A DNA stretch of 64,000 nucleotides from Aldehydirespirator sp965205155 (GCA_965205155.1 OZ242033.1:1116001-1180000), one strand, 5' to 3'; positions 23,918-33,673 are shown, counted from the stretch's first letter. A program made the numbers and translations. Notes: generated from the sequence alone by a model not told the origin.

Positions 23918-26551
23918 ATGTCCATGGCCAACGCCCTAGTAATCGTCGAGTCACCCGCCAAGGCGAAGACGATCTCCCGCTACCTGGGTGCCGGCTACGT
24001 CGTGGAGTCGTCCATCGGCCACATCCGCGATCTGCCCAGCCGGGCGGCCGAGGTGCCCAAGGCCTACAAGTCGGAGCCGTGGGCCCGCCTCGGGATCGAC
24101 GTCGACAACGAGTTCAAGCCGCTGTACGTCGTCAACAGCGACAAGCGCCAGCAGGTTCGAAAGCTCAAGGACCTCCTGGCTGACGCGGACGAGCTCTATC
24201 TGGCCACCGACGAGGACCGGGAGGGCGAGGCCATCGCCTGGCACCTGATGGAGGTCCTGAATCCACGGGTCCCGGTGAAGCGCATGGTCTTCCACGAGAT
24301 CACCAGGGCCGCGATCACGGCGGCGGTCGCCTCCCCCCGCGAGCTGGACCGCCGCCTGGTGGACGCCCAGGAGGCCCGGCGGATGCTCGACCGGCTCTAC
24401 GGCTACGAGGTGTCGCCCGTGCTGTGGAAGAAGGTCATGCCGCAGCTGTCGGCAGGTCGGGTGCAGAGCGTCGCGGTTCGCATCGTGGTGGAGCGTGAGC
24501 GGCAGCGGATGGACTTCGTGAGTGCGAGCTTCTGGGGGCTCGTCGGCACCTTCGCCCCTGCGGAACCTGTCGGCGGCAATGGCCGCGGGCTCGAGTTCAC
24601 CGCCGATCTCGTCCAGCTCGACGGATCGCGCGTCGCGGCGGCACGCGACTTCGGCCCGGACGGCCGGCCGGTCCGGAGTGATGTGGTCGTGCTCGACGAG
24701 GCTGCGGCCACGTCGCTCGTCTCCGATCTGGAGGAGGCGCCATTCAGCGTCCGGGCCCGCACTTCCAAGCCCTACCGGCGCCGGCCGGCTGCTCCCTTCA
24801 TCACCTCGACCCTTCAGCAGGAGGCCGCCCGCAAGCTTCACATGACGTCCGCGGCGGCCATGCGCACGGCCCAGTCGCTCTACGAGAAGGGCTACATCAC
24901 ATACATGCGCACCGACAGCACGTCTCTGTCGTCGGGCGCGGTGGCCGCGGCCCGCGCCGAGATAGCCAAGCGCTACGGCCCGGGCCTGCTGCCACCCGAG
25001 CCGAGGGTGTACGCCGGCAAGGTGAAGAACGCCCAGGAGGCCCACGAGGCCATCCGGCCGGCTGGGGACACGTTCACGGATCCCTCCACGGTGACCAACC
25101 AACTGCCCCACGGAGAGGCCCGGCTCTACGAGCTGGTGTGGAAGCGGACGCTGGCCAGCCAGATGACGGACTGCACCGGTGAGACGGTGCAGTTGCGCGT
25201 CGGTGCCCGCAGCGCCTCGGGCCGCGATGTCGAGTTCGCGGCCAGCGGCACGGTGATAAGCCACCTGGGGTTCCGCGAGGTGTACACCGAGGGGACCGAC
25301 GCACCGGACGCGAGCGAGGCCGAAGACGAGCTCCGCCTGCCTCCCTTGAACGAGGGCGACGGCGCCCGCTGCCATGGCCTGGAAGCGAACGGGCGCGACA
25401 CCCAGCCCCCGGCCCGCTACACCGAGGCGTCGTTGGTCCGGCGCCTGGAGCAGCTCGGCGTGGGCCGGCCCTCCACGTACTCGTCGATCATGGGAACCAT
25501 CACCGACCGGGGCTATGTCTGGAAGAAAGGCTCGGCGCTGGTGCCGTCGTTCACCGCATTCTCAGTGGTCAACCTGCTGGAGCGTCACTTCCCGAAGCTT
25601 GTCGACTACGCCTTCACCGCTGAGATGGAGGACGACCTCGATCGGATCGCGACCGGTGCCGAGGAGCAGGTCCCGTGGCTGCGGCGGTTCTACTTCGGCG
25701 GCGATGACGATCCAGGACTCAAGGAGAAGGTGTCGAGCCGCCTCGGCGACATCGATGCCCGCCTGGTCAACTCGATCCCGCTGGGCACAGATGACGACGG
25801 CGTCGAGTTGGAGGTCCGCGTCTGGCGCGATGGGGCGGCCGTGCAGCGGGGCGAGGACTCGGCGTCCGTTCCCGACGGCACCGCTCCCGACGAACTCACC
25901 CACCAGCGGGTGCTCGAGCTTCTGGCCACCGGCCGAGACGAGCGGGAACTCGGCGCCGATCCGGCCACCGGGCTGACCGTGGTGGCCAAGTCGGGCCGGT
26001 ACGGGCCCTACGTGCAGCTCGGACGGGCCGAGGAGGTTCCCGACAAGCCGAAGTTCGCGTCGCTGTTCAAGACCATGACTCTGGAGACGGTCACCCTGGA
26101 GCAGGCTGTGCAGTTGCTGTCGCTGCCCCGCACCGTCGGTGCCGACCCCGCCGACGGGGTGGAGATCACGGTGCAGAACGGCCGCTACGGGCCGTTCGTG
26201 CGCAAGGGCTCCGACAGCCGCAGCCTGGCCGGCGAGGAACAGCTGTTCACGGTCACCCTCGAGGAGTGCCTCGAACTGCTGGCCCAGCCGCGGAGTCGGG
26301 GTCGGGCGGCTGCGGCTGCGCCGCTGCGGGAACTGGGCGAGGACCCCGGCACGGGCCGGGCCGTCCTAGTGAAGGACGGCCGCTACGGCCACTACGTCAC
26401 CGATGGCGAGACCAACGCATCACTGCGCTCGGGCGACACCGTAGAAGGTGTCACCCTGGAGCGCGCCTGCGAGTTGCTGGCGGAGAGGCGGGCGAAGGGA
26501 CCGGCCAAGAAGCGCCCCGCCCGCCGGAAGTCGACCCGCAGGCGCAACTGA
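23918..26551 (+). CDS. topA: DNA topoisomerase I (type IA)
   Basis: This 877-residue enzyme relaxes negative supercoils. The Toprim domain starts with ALVIVESPAKAKTI and contains TDEDREGEAIAWHL for metal binding. The catalytic Tyr is in GYITYMRTDS (about residue 329). The C-terminus has three Topo-C repeats (GRYGPYVQLG, GRYGPFVRKG, GRYGHYVTDG), no zinc fingers, and a Lys/Arg tail, as in other actinobacteria. ATG 23918 is used; a second ATG two codons later is possible. It precedes an MFS gene, tmk and holB. Confidence 0.97.
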   Translation: MSMANALVIVESPAKAKTISRYLGAGYVVESSIGHIRDLPSRAAEVPKAYKSEPWARLGIDVDNEFKPLYVVNSDKRQQVRKLKDLLADADELYLATDEDREGEAIAWHLMEVLNPRVPVKRMVFHEITRAAITAAVASPRELDRRLVDAQEARRMLDRLYGYEVSPVLWKKVMPQLSAGRVQSVAVRIVVERERQRMDFVSASFWGLVGTFAPAEPVGGNGRGLEFTADLVQLDGSRVAAARDFGPDGRPVRSDVVVLDEAAATSLVSDLEEAPFSVRARTSKPYRRRPAAPFITSTLQQEAARKLHMTSAAAMRTAQSLYEKGYITYMRTDSTSLSSGAVAAARAEIAKRYGPGLLPPEPRVYAGKVKNAQEAHEAIRPAGDTFTDPSTVTNQLPHGEARLYELVWKRTLASQMTDCTGETVQLRVGARSASGRDVEFAASGTVISHLGFREVYTEGTDAPDASEAEDELRLPPLNEGDGARCHGLEANGRDTQPPARYTEASLVRRLEQLGVGRPSTYSSIMGTITDRGYVWKKGSALVPSFTAFSVVNLLERHFPKLVDYAFTAEMEDDLDRIATGAEEQVPWLRRFYFGGDDDPGLKEKVSSRLGDIDARLVNSIPLGTDDDGVELEVRVWRDGAAVQRGEDSASVPDGTAPDELTHQRVLELLATGRDERELGADPATGLTVVAKSGRYGPYVQLGRAEEVPDKPKFASLFKTMTLETVTLEQAVQLLSLPRTVGADPADGVEITVQNGRYGPFVRKGSDSRSLAGEEQLFTVTLEECLELLAQPRSRGRAAAAAPLRELGEDPGTGRAVLVKDGRYGHYVTDGETNASLRSGDTVEGVTLERACELLAERRAKGPAKKRPARRKSTRRRN

Positions 26552-26615
26552 CTTCAGCTTCAGTTCGGCGGGTTCGCAAGCCGCCGTTGGGCCGCGACGC
26601 CTAGCCTCGGGTGTC

Positions 26616-28079
26616 GTGGACGACGCTGCGCCCCACTCCTCGGCCGGCACCCGGCTCGATGAGGCCTTCGAGGCAGCCCGACCGTCGGGGCGCCTGGAGC
26701 GAATCTTCGGCACGCGGGACTTCTTCAGGCTCTGGATCGCCCAGGTGGTGTCGGCCACCGGCGATTGGCTGGGTCTGGTGGCCACGATCTCGCTGGCGGC
26801 CCGACTGAGCGAGGGCTCCAAGGGCGCGGCCATCGCTCTGGTGCTCGCCAGCCGGGTTGCGCCTGGGTTCTTCCTCGCCAGTGCGGCAGGGGTGATCGTC
26901 GACCGCTTCAATCGCAAGCGGGTGATGATCGGCTGCGATGTCGGCCGAGCACTGGTGCTGGTGACCCTGCCGTTCGTTGACACCCTGATCGGGCTCGTGC
27001 TGGCCAGCTTCCTGCTTGAGCTGTTGACCCTGATGTGGTCGCCCGCCAAGGAGGCGACGGTCCCCAACCTCGTGCCCCGAGACAAGCTCACCGCAGCCAA
27101 TTCGCTCAACGTGACCGCGGCCTACGGCATGTTCCCGGTGGCTGCCGGGGCGGCCGCGCTGCTGGCCAAGGCGGCGGAGGCGATGCCGGACGAGGGATGG
27201 GTTACGACCCTGCGGCTCAACGAGGAGGGTCTGGCCTTCTATGTGGACGCCCTGACGTTCCTCGTGACCGCTCTGATCATCTGGCGTATCGCCATCCCGG
27301 TCCGGCCCCGGCACGAGCGGATGGCGGCCGAGCGAGGGAGTCTGGATCTCGGGGGTGCCATCCGGGAACTGCGGGAGGGTTGGCGACTGGTGGCGGCCAA
27401 CCCGATCGTGCGTTCCGTGAATGTGGGACTGGCTACCGCGGTGATGGGTGCGGGGATCGTCTTCTCGCTTGGAGCCCTGTTCGTGGATGAGATCATCGTG
27501 GGCCGCGAGGCCGACTTCAACCTGGTGCTGTTCTCGCTCGGGGTGGGCATGGCGGCAGGCGTCGGGTCGGCGTCGATGATGCAGAACCGTCTCAACCGTT
27601 CGCGTGGATTCGTTGTGGCTCTGATGAGCGCGGGAGTGGTGCTGTTCGCCGCGGCGTCGGTGGACCGCCTGTCACTGATGGTCCCGCTGGTGGTGATGCT
27701 CGGCATGATGGCCGGCCCGTCGTACGTGCTCGGCTTCACGCTGTTGCACGAGAATGTCGCGAATGAGATCCGCGGCCGTGTCTTCTCCGCTCTGCTGGTG
27801 CTGGTGCGGCTCTGCCTGCTGGTGGCTCTAGCGGCTGCACCCGCCTTGTCGGAGGTGTTCGGCCGCCTCTCAGATCGATGGTTCGATGGCGACATCACCG
27901 TGATGGGTTGGGAAGTGCTCCTTCCCGGGGTGCGCGTCACGATGTGGCTCGCCGCGGTGATCATCGTCATTGCCGGTGCGTTGGCCACTTGGAGCTTGCG
28001 GTCGGGTGCTCGCCTTCGTGTTGGGCAGGAGCTTGTCGATGATTCGACCCCGATTCCGGACGAGGCGTCGGCGCAGTGA
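26616..28079 (+). CDS. MFS transporter (MFS_3-like)
   Basis: This 487-residue protein has about 11-12 membrane helices. RIFGTRDFFRLWIAQVVSATGDWLG at the start and DRFNRKRVMIGCDVGRALVL after helix 2 fit the MFS motif A region of the enterobactin-exporter-like MFS_3 family. Start GTG 26616 is preferred; the open frame upstream runs into topA. The substrate is unknown. It overlaps tmk by 4 nt, so it is cotranscribed with replication genes, an order common in actinobacteria. Confidence 0.85.
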   Translation: MDDAAPHSSAGTRLDEAFEAARPSGRLERIFGTRDFFRLWIAQVVSATGDWLGLVATISLAARLSEGSKGAAIALVLASRVAPGFFLASAAGVIVDRFNRKRVMIGCDVGRALVLVTLPFVDTLIGLVLASFLLELLTLMWSPAKEATVPNLVPRDKLTAANSLNVTAAYGMFPVAAGAAALLAKAAEAMPDEGWVTTLRLNEEGLAFYVDALTFLVTALIIWRIAIPVRPRHERMAAERGSLDLGGAIRELREGWRLVAANPIVRSVNVGLATAVMGAGIVFSLGALFVDEIIVGREADFNLVLFSLGVGMAAGVGSASMMQNRLNRSRGFVVALMSAGVVLFAAASVDRLSLMVPLVVMLGMMAGPSYVLGFTLLHENVANEIRGRVFSALLVLVRLCLLVALAAAPALSEVFGRLSDRWFDGDITVMGWEVLLPGVRVTMWLAAVIIVIAGALATWSLRSGARLRVGQELVDDSTPIPDEASAQ

Positions 28080-28684
28080 GCGGGCGGCTCATAGCGGTCG
28101 AGGGAGTCGACGCCTCGGGCAAGTCCACCCAGGCGCAGCTGTTGGCGGAGTCGCTGGGGGCGGAGTTCACGTTCCAATTCGGGGCCACCGGTGTGGGCGA
28201 GGTCATCAGGGGGGTTCTACTCGATCCGGCGAATGACTCTCTGGACGATCGCACCGAGGCACTGCTGATCATCGCGGACAAGGCCCAGCACGTGGCCGAG
28301 ATCGTGGGCCCGGCCCTGCGTTCCGGCCGGGATGTGGTCTCCGACCGCTTCACCGCGTCGACGTTGGCCTACCAGGGCTACGGGCGCGGCCTCGACCTGG
28401 CGGGGCTGCAGACGATGATGCGCTTCGCCACCTCTGGGATCGAACCCGATCTGAACTTGCTGCTGGATATTCCCGCCGACGTGGCGTCGGGGCGGTTGGG
28501 GTCCTCGGTGGACCGTTTCGAGGGTGCGGGTCGTGACTTCCTCGATCGGGTCCGGGACGGCTACCTGGCCATGGCCGAGGCCGATCCGGCCCGCTGGACG
28601 GTGGTCGACGCCGAGGGCCCGGTGGACGAGGTGTCGGCCCGGGTGCTGGCCGCGGTGCGAGATCACCTCGGTGAAGTGCGATGA
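28076..28684 (+). CDS. tmk: Thymidylate kinase
   Basis: This 202-residue kinase makes dTDP from dTMP. P-loop VEGVDASGKSTQ is near the N-terminus, with the DR(Y/F) motif VVSDRFTASTLAYQGYGRGLD and nucleotide-base contacts later. GTG 28076 overlaps the upstream stop (GTGA) and the stop overlaps holB (ATGA). Confidence 0.95.
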   Translation: MSGRLIAVEGVDASGKSTQAQLLAESLGAEFTFQFGATGVGEVIRGVLLDPANDSLDDRTEALLIIADKAQHVAEIVGPALRSGRDVVSDRFTASTLAYQGYGRGLDLAGLQTMMRFATSGIEPDLNLLLDIPADVASGRLGSSVDRFEGAGRDFLDRVRDGYLAMAEADPARWTVVDAEGPVDEVSARVLAAVRDHLGEVR

Positions 28685-29805
28685 CCCTTCTGGACGCGGC
28701 CGCCGAGGCGGCACCCGCCGATCCGTGGTCGGCGGTTGTGGGCCAAAGGAAGGCGGTGGCCGCTCTGGTCTCGGCGGTGGTGTCGCCGGTGCACGCCTAC
28801 CTGCTGGCGGGTCCGCGGGGTTCGGGCAAGCGGGCCGCCGCCGCCGCCTTCGCCGGCGAGTTGATCGTGGCTGCGGACGGGCGGGCGGGCTCTGATCCTG
28901 ACCGGGCCCGACGGCATCGCCGGCTGGCGCGCCGCGAGGAGCACCCGGACGTGTTCGTGCTCAGCCCGGCGGGCAACAGCTTGCGCCTCACCGAGGAGGT
29001 GGCCCAACTCATCGTCGAGGCCAGCCGCACGCCGGTGGAGGGCACCCGCAAGGTGCTGGTCGTCGACCGGTTCCACACCGCCACTCCGGCGGCGGCGGCG
29101 GCCCTGCTCAAGCCGGTCGAGGAGCCGGCCGTGTCGATGGTGTGGGTGCTGCTGGCCGAGCAGGTGCTGCCCGAGCACGTAACGATCGCGTCGCGTTGCA
29201 CCCGGGTCGACTTCGGTCCCGTGTCCGAGAGCGAGATCGCAGCGGTGCTGGTGTCGGAGGGTCTGGTCGGGGCCGATCGGGCCGCGCTGGCGGCGGCTGC
29301 GGCTGCGGGCAACCTCCACAGGGCCCGGATCCTGGCCACCGACGAGCGGGTGGCGGCCCGCCGCGAGGCGTGGCGGAGCGTGCCGGACCGTCTCGACGGA
29401 ACCGGGGCCGCCGTCGCGCTGCTGGTAGCCGAGTTGCGGGCCATGATCGACGAGGCCGGTGGAGCCCTCACGGAGCGTCACCGGGCTGAGACCGTTGCTC
29501 TGGAGGAGCGCGAGGAGCAGTTCGGCGTCCGGGGCTCGGGCCGCGCCGCCATCGAGGCCCAGCACAAGCGCGAGCACCGCCAGTTCCGCACCGACGAGAT
29601 CCGCTTCGGCCTGGCCACCCTCACGGCCCGATACCGCGACCAGATCACCTCGTCCCCCGGCGATGACCCGGCCGCCATCCGTCGGGCGGCGGCAGCCATG
29701 CGGGCCATCGACCGCCTCCGAGCCACCGCTGAGAGCCTGATCCGCTCCCCGAACGAGGCCCTCTCGCTTCAGGCTCTGTTCTTGGACCTCCCGCGCCCCG
29801 TCTAG
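28681..29805 (+). CDS. holB: DNA polymerase III delta' subunit (clamp loader)
   Basis: This 374-residue clamp-loader protein has PWSAVVGQRKAVAALVSAV and an AAA+ P-loop region AGPRGSGKRAAAA. It continues with a DVFVLSP strand, RKVLVVDRFHTATPAAAAALLKPVEEP (Walker B/sensor region) and ITIASRCTRVDF-like RFC motifs. The C-terminal half is helical and charged. It follows tmk with a 4-nt overlap. Confidence 0.9.
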   Translation: MTLLDAAAEAAPADPWSAVVGQRKAVAALVSAVVSPVHAYLLAGPRGSGKRAAAAAFAGELIVAADGRAGSDPDRARRHRRLARREEHPDVFVLSPAGNSLRLTEEVAQLIVEASRTPVEGTRKVLVVDRFHTATPAAAAALLKPVEEPAVSMVWVLLAEQVLPEHVTIASRCTRVDFGPVSESEIAAVLVSEGLVGADRAALAAAAAAGNLHRARILATDERVAARREAWRSVPDRLDGTGAAVALLVAELRAMIDEAGGALTERHRAETVALEEREEQFGVRGSGRAAIEAQHKREHRQFRTDEIRFGLATLTARYRDQITSSPGDDPAAIRRAAAAMRAIDRLRATAESLIRSPNEALSLQALFLDLPRPV

Positions 29806-29870
29806 ACCGTCCGCAGACCGTGAAGCTGTAGCCTGAGCGGGCCTGGCGGCTCTGCCCGCGGGGCGCACCG

Positions 29871-29943
29871 GCCCGAATAGCTCAGTCGGTAGAGCGACGC
29901 TCTCGTAAAGCGTAGGTCAGGGGTTCAAATCCCCTTTCGGGCT
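29871..29943 (+). tRNA. tRNA-Thr (anticodon CGT)
   Basis: A 73-nt cloverleaf. The acceptor GCCCGAA pairs with TTCGGGC, the D-arm is GCTCAGTCGGTAGAGC, the anticodon stem ACGCT/AGCGT has loop CTCGTAA (CGT at 29904-29906), and the T-arm AGGGG TTCAAAT CCCCT is intact. The discriminator is T and CCA is not encoded. It lies between holB and the sigma factor gene. Confidence 0.96.
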
Positions 29944-29973
29944 CCCTCAACCCCGTAGTTGAAGAGGCGGTTC

Positions 29974-30567
29974 GTGGCCGACCAGGCAACCTTCGCGGAC
30001 GATGCCCTGCCGCTGATGCAGTCGCTCTACTCGGCGGCGCTGCGGCTGACCCGCAATGCAGCCGACGCCGAGGACCTGGTGTCGGAGACCTATCTGCGGG
30101 CCTACCGGTCCTACGGAACCTTCACGGCCGGCACCAACCTCAAGGCATGGATGTACCGCATTCTCACCAACGCCTACATCAGCGAGTACCGGAGGCGCCA
30201 GCGCCGGCCCGCCGAGACCGAGTTGGGGGATGTGGAGCACCTCTATCTCTACCACCGCCTCGGTGCTGACGCCCCTGCCCGGCTCGGCCGCAGCGTGGAG
30301 GACGAGCTGGCCGAGCTGTTCACCGAACACGAGGTGAAGCAGGCGGTCGAGGATCTTCCCGACTACTACCGCCTCCCTGTGCTGCTGGCCGACGTGGAGG
30401 GCTTCTCCTACTCCGAGATCGCCGAGATCCTCGCCATCCCCATCGGCACGGTGATGAGCCGCCTCCACCGGGGAAGAAAACAGCTCCACCAGCGGTTGTA
30501 CGACTTCGCCGCCCGCAACCGGCTCCTCGGCGAGGAGCCGGGAGCTGATCCGGACGACGGGGGTTGA
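29974..30567 (+). CDS. ECF RNA polymerase sigma factor (SigH/SigR-like)
   Basis: This 197-residue sigma-70 family protein has region 2 (LYSAALRLTRNAADAEDLVSETYLRAYRSY, GTNLKAWMYRILTNAYI) and region 4 (VKQAVEDLPDYYRLPVLLADVEG, YSEIAEILAIPIGTVMSRLHRGRKQL). GTG 29974 follows GAAGAGG with good spacing; TTG 29959 would add five residues. The next gene encodes a zinc anti-sigma factor, so activity is probably thiol-redox controlled, as for SigR/RsrA and SigH/RshA. Confidence 0.93.
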   Translation: MADQATFADDALPLMQSLYSAALRLTRNAADAEDLVSETYLRAYRSYGTFTAGTNLKAWMYRILTNAYISEYRRRQRRPAETELGDVEHLYLYHRLGADAPARLGRSVEDELAELFTEHEVKQAVEDLPDYYRLPVLLADVEGFSYSEIAEILAIPIGTVMSRLHRGRKQLHQRLYDFAARNRLLGEEPGADPDDGG

Positions 30568-30570
30568 GCC

Positions 30571-30822
30571 GTGGCTCACGACTGTGACGACATCTGCTGT
30601 GACGACATCTGCCGAGACCTTCACGTCTACCTCGACGGCGAGGCCACCGTCGCGGTCCGCACCGTCATCTCCGCACATCTGGAGTGCTGCCCCTCCTGTG
30701 CCGACGTGTTCCATTTCGAATCACAAGTACGGATGACAGTGGCCCGCTGCTGCTGCGGGGAGCCGGTGCCGGAATCGCTGCGAGTGCGCGTCCTTCAGGC
30801 CATCTACACTGCGGACCCATGA
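30571..30822 (+). CDS. Zinc-binding (RsrA-like) anti-sigma factor
   Basis: This 83-residue protein has the ZAS motif His36-x3-Cys40-x2-Cys43 (HLECCPSC). It also has Cys residues near the N-terminus (CDDICCDDIC) and a second cluster RCCCGEP. RsrA-type proteins hold the sigma factor through a zinc site and release it on disulfide formation. GTG start 3 nt after the sigma stop. Confidence 0.9.
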   Translation: MAHDCDDICCDDICRDLHVYLDGEATVAVRTVISAHLECCPSCADVFHFESQVRMTVARCCCGEPVPESLRVRVLQAIYTADP

Positions 30823-30853
30823 CCCCCGCCGGACTCCTGATCCCCACGCACCC

Positions 30854-30985
30854 ATGATCGTCGCGGGCGTCGTATGGCACTTCTGGATCGCCGTCCCGCT
30901 CGCCGTGGCCGGCATCGTCTCGATCGTGGCGACCATCGCTGGCTACCTCCAGAAGGTCACCTATAAGCGGTACCCGAGGGACTGA
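30854..30985 (+). CDS. Small single-pass membrane protein
   Basis: This 43-residue ORF has a membrane helix FWIAVPLAVAGIVSIVATIAG followed by a basic tail YLQKVTYKRYPRD, so the C-terminus should face the cytosol. It lies between the anti-sigma factor and the DUF2342 protease in the same direction with tight spacing. Function unknown. Confidence 0.6.
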   Translation: MIVAGVVWHFWIAVPLAVAGIVSIVATIAGYLQKVTYKRYPRD

Positions 30986-30995
30986 GTCCTCCCGC

Positions 30996-32147
30996 ATGGG
31001 CACCCACGCCGAGGGTCCCGGCGACGCTGAGGGTCCCGTCGATCCGGTCGATTCCGGGAATCCCGCCGATTCCGGCGACCTTGAAGACCCAATCGACTGG
31101 GATCTGGCCCGGCGGGTGGCAGTGCGCACCGCTCGGCGCGAGCCCTACACCGCGCCGCGCTGGCGCCACGGTCTGGATGAGGACTTTGCCGACTGCACAC
31201 AGCGCGCCGAGGAACTGGTGGCCACCTGCACCGGCCTGCGGTCGCGGTCGGGCCCGGCCCGGGGCAGGGTCACCGATCGAGTCGGATGGATCGATGCCAA
31301 TCTGGCCTCGTTCCAGCGGCTGCTCGGTCCCCTCGCGGCCAAGCTCGGCACGGATTCCGACGGGATGCTGGCCCCGATCACCCGGCGGGTGGCCGGTGCC
31401 GAGCTCGGCGTCATGCTGGGCTGGATGTCCACCCGGGTGCTGGGCCAGTACGACCTGCTCGTCATCGAGGACGACAAGCCCGAGGACCAGGACATCGTCT
31501 ACTACGTGGCCCCCAACGTGCTGTCGCTGGAGAACAGGTACGCCTTCGACCCGGCGCAGTTCCGCCTCTGGCTCGCGATCCACGAAGTTACCCATCGGGC
31601 CCAGTTCACCGGCGTGGAGTGGATGCGGCCGCACTTCATCGGCCTGGTCGAGTCGGTGCTCGACTCGGTGGATCCCGACCCGAAGCGGGTTGCTGCGGCC
31701 GCCCGGCGGGTGGTGGAGGCTCGCCGCCGGGGAGAGGACCCCCTGGCCGCGGGGGGCTTGATGGCCCTGTTCGCCTCGGAGGCGCAGGTCGAGACCCTGG
31801 AGCAGCTGTCCGGGCTCATGAGCCTTCTCGAGGGCCACGGCGACGTGATCATGGACCGTGCCGGTGAGGGGCTGGTCCCCTCCGCCCCGCGGTTCGGGCG
31901 GGTGATGCGCAGGCGCCGGGAGTCGGTGCGCGGGTTCGCCAAGGTCTTCCAGCGGCTGATCGGCCTCGACGCCAAGATCAAGCAGTACGCCGAGGGCGAG
32001 CACTTCATCGAGTCGGTCGAGTCGATCGGGGGGACGGCTCTGCTCGACCGCGTCTGGGAGGGACCCGAGAACGTCCCGGGCATCGCCGAGATCCGCAATC
32101 CGCACGATTGGGTGAGTCGCATGGGTGTCACCAAGGAAGCGGCCTGA
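30996..32147 (+). CDS. DUF2342 zinc-dependent metalloprotease-like protein
   Basis: This 383-residue protein contains LWLAIHEVTHRAQFTGVEW; H196-E197-x2-H200 is a zincin HExxH motif. The family is annotated as zinc-dependent metalloprotease or F420-biosynthesis-associated, but its true role is not established. ATG 30996 is used. In mycobacteria the same family sits next to tilS and hpt, as here. Its end overlaps the start of tilS. Confidence 0.88.
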   Translation: MGTHAEGPGDAEGPVDPVDSGNPADSGDLEDPIDWDLARRVAVRTARREPYTAPRWRHGLDEDFADCTQRAEELVATCTGLRSRSGPARGRVTDRVGWIDANLASFQRLLGPLAAKLGTDSDGMLAPITRRVAGAELGVMLGWMSTRVLGQYDLLVIEDDKPEDQDIVYYVAPNVLSLENRYAFDPAQFRLWLAIHEVTHRAQFTGVEWMRPHFIGLVESVLDSVDPDPKRVAAAARRVVEARRRGEDPLAAGGLMALFASEAQVETLEQLSGLMSLLEGHGDVIMDRAGEGLVPSAPRFGRVMRRRRESVRGFAKVFQRLIGLDAKIKQYAEGEHFIESVESIGGTALLDRVWEGPENVPGIAEIRNPHDWVSRMGVTKEAA

Positions 32148-33061
32148 GACGGGGCTCGGAGGGCGGCGCGGCGGCGACCGTCTGCATCGACTCGCTGCTG
32201 GCTCGCTGCACCTTCCCCGAGGCCGGTACCGCCGTGGCCTGCGGACTGTCCGGTGGCCCGGACTCCGCCGCCCTGGTCGCCCTGGCGAGATCGGCTGGGC
32301 TGGAGGTCACTGCGTGGCACGTGGACCACGGCCTGCGCTCCTCGGCTGGAGCTGACGCGGCGGCGGCCCGGGCCCTCGCCGCCCGCTTCGACGCGGGCTT
32401 CGAATTGCGCCGGGTGCAGGTGGATCCCGGCCCCAACCTGGAGGCGAGGGCACGCGCCGCCCGCTACGAGGCGCTGCCCGACGATGTGCTGGTCGGGCAT
32501 ACCGCCGATGACCGGGCCGAGACCGTGTTGTTCAACGTCGGCCGGGGAGGAGGCCTGGCCGGCGCGGCCGCACCCCACGCCGGAGTGGGCCGTCCCCTGC
32601 TCGGCCTGCGCCGCTTCGAGACCCACGCCCTGTGCGAGCAACTCGGCCTTCCCACCGTGCACGACCCCATGAACGACGATCTCTCCTTCGCCCGGGTGGC
32701 GATACGAAACGAGGTGATGCCTGCGTTGGCCAAGGCACTGGGCCGCGACCCGGTGCCACTGCTCAACCGCCACGCCGACCTGGCCTCCCAGGCGCTGGAG
32801 GTCATCGGGGAGCTGGCCGCGGGACTGGACCCCACCAGCGCCTCCGGCCTGGTGGCCGCGCCACGGGCGGTGGCGGCCGAGGCGCTGAGGAACTGGATCG
32901 CTGAGGCCGTCGGCTCGGCCCCCTCCGCCGCCTCCATCGACCGTGTGCTCGACGTTGCCGCCGGTCGCGCCATCGCCACCGAGATCACCGGAGGTCATCG
33001 TGTGGCCCGCACGGCCGGCCGCCTCCGCATCGAGCCCCGGCAGCCGGACCGACCCGTGTAG
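32108..33061 (+). CDS. tilS: tRNA(Ile) lysidine synthetase
   Basis: This 317-residue N-type PP-loop ATPase has CGLSGGPDSAALVALA (SGGxDS motif) and a HVDHGLR segment, with GHTADDRAETVLFNVGRGGG further on. It converts cytidine-34 of the CAU anticodon to lysidine, changing decoding from Met to Ile. The first about 20 residues from TTG 32108 are not family-like, so the true start may be further in. It overlaps the DUF2342 gene. Confidence 0.93.
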   Translation: MGESHGCHQGSGLRRGSEGGAAATVCIDSLLARCTFPEAGTAVACGLSGGPDSAALVALARSAGLEVTAWHVDHGLRSSAGADAAAARALAARFDAGFELRRVQVDPGPNLEARARAARYEALPDDVLVGHTADDRAETVLFNVGRGGGLAGAAAPHAGVGRPLLGLRRFETHALCEQLGLPTVHDPMNDDLSFARVAIRNEVMPALAKALGRDPVPLLNRHADLASQALEVIGELAAGLDPTSASGLVAAPRAVAAEALRNWIAEAVGSAPSAASIDRVLDVAAGRAIATEITGGHRVARTAGRLRIEPRQPDRPV

Positions 33062-33103
33062 TCTCCCCGCATCCGCATCGGCGGTGCCCGGTATGGTACC
33101 TGG

Positions 33104-33673
33104 GTGAGCTTGGCGCCGGAGCAGCCCGCGGCGCAGATGCCGACGCCGCCGGGGTCGGTCGGGCGCGCCATCATCGATGCCGCTGAGTTGCGAGCCCGCG
33201 TGGAGGCGATCGGCGCCGAGATCACTGCCGACTACCAGGGGCGGCCCCCCTTGCTGGTGGGTGTTCTCAAGGGAGCCTTCGTGTTCATGAGCGACCTCGC
33301 CCGGGCCATCGACCTGCCGGTGGAGATCGACTTCATGGCCGTGTCGTCCTACGGGCTCAGCACCGAGTCGAGCGGCGTGGTCCGCATCATCAAGGACCTC
33401 GATACCGACGTGAGGGACCGCCATGTCCTGCTGGTGGAGGACATCGTCGACTCCGGTCTGACGACCGACTACCTGGCCGAGCTGGTGCAGGCCCGGGGCC
33501 CGGCCAGCTTCGAGATATGCGCCCTGCTCGTTCGGGAGGACGCCCGATCCGACCGCATCCGCTACGTCGGATTCTCCGTTCCGGCCGACTGGCTCGTGGG
33601 CTACGGCCTGGACGTGGGGGAGCGCTACCGGGAGCTGCCCTCGGTGCATCTCTTCGATCTGGACGATGCATGA
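33104..33673 (+). CDS. hpt: Hypoxanthine(-guanine) phosphoribosyltransferase
   Basis: This 189-residue enzyme salvages hypoxanthine and guanine with PRPP. The PRPP loop is VLLVEDIVDSGLTTDYL, and PPLLVGVLKGAFVFMSDL and DFMAVSSYG are family segments. GTG 33104. Just upstream is CGGTATGGTACC, a possible extended -10 sequence. The stop overlaps the next start (ATGA). Confidence 0.95.
   Translation: MSLAPEQPAAQMPTPPGSVGRAIIDAAELRARVEAIGAEITADYQGRPPLLVGVLKGAFVFMSDLARAIDLPVEIDFMAVSSYGLSTESSGVVRIIKDLDTDVRDRHVLLVEDIVDSGLTTDYLAELVQARGPASFEICALLVREDARSDRIRYVGFSVPADWLVGYGLDVGERYRELPSVHLFDLDDA

Noticed and set aside
23951..25375. 474-codon minus-strand open frame
   Set aside because: Antisense to topA.
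31502..33649. 715-codon minus-strand open frame
   Set aside because: Antisense to the DUF2342, tilS and hpt genes, which are certain; composition is that of a shadow frame.
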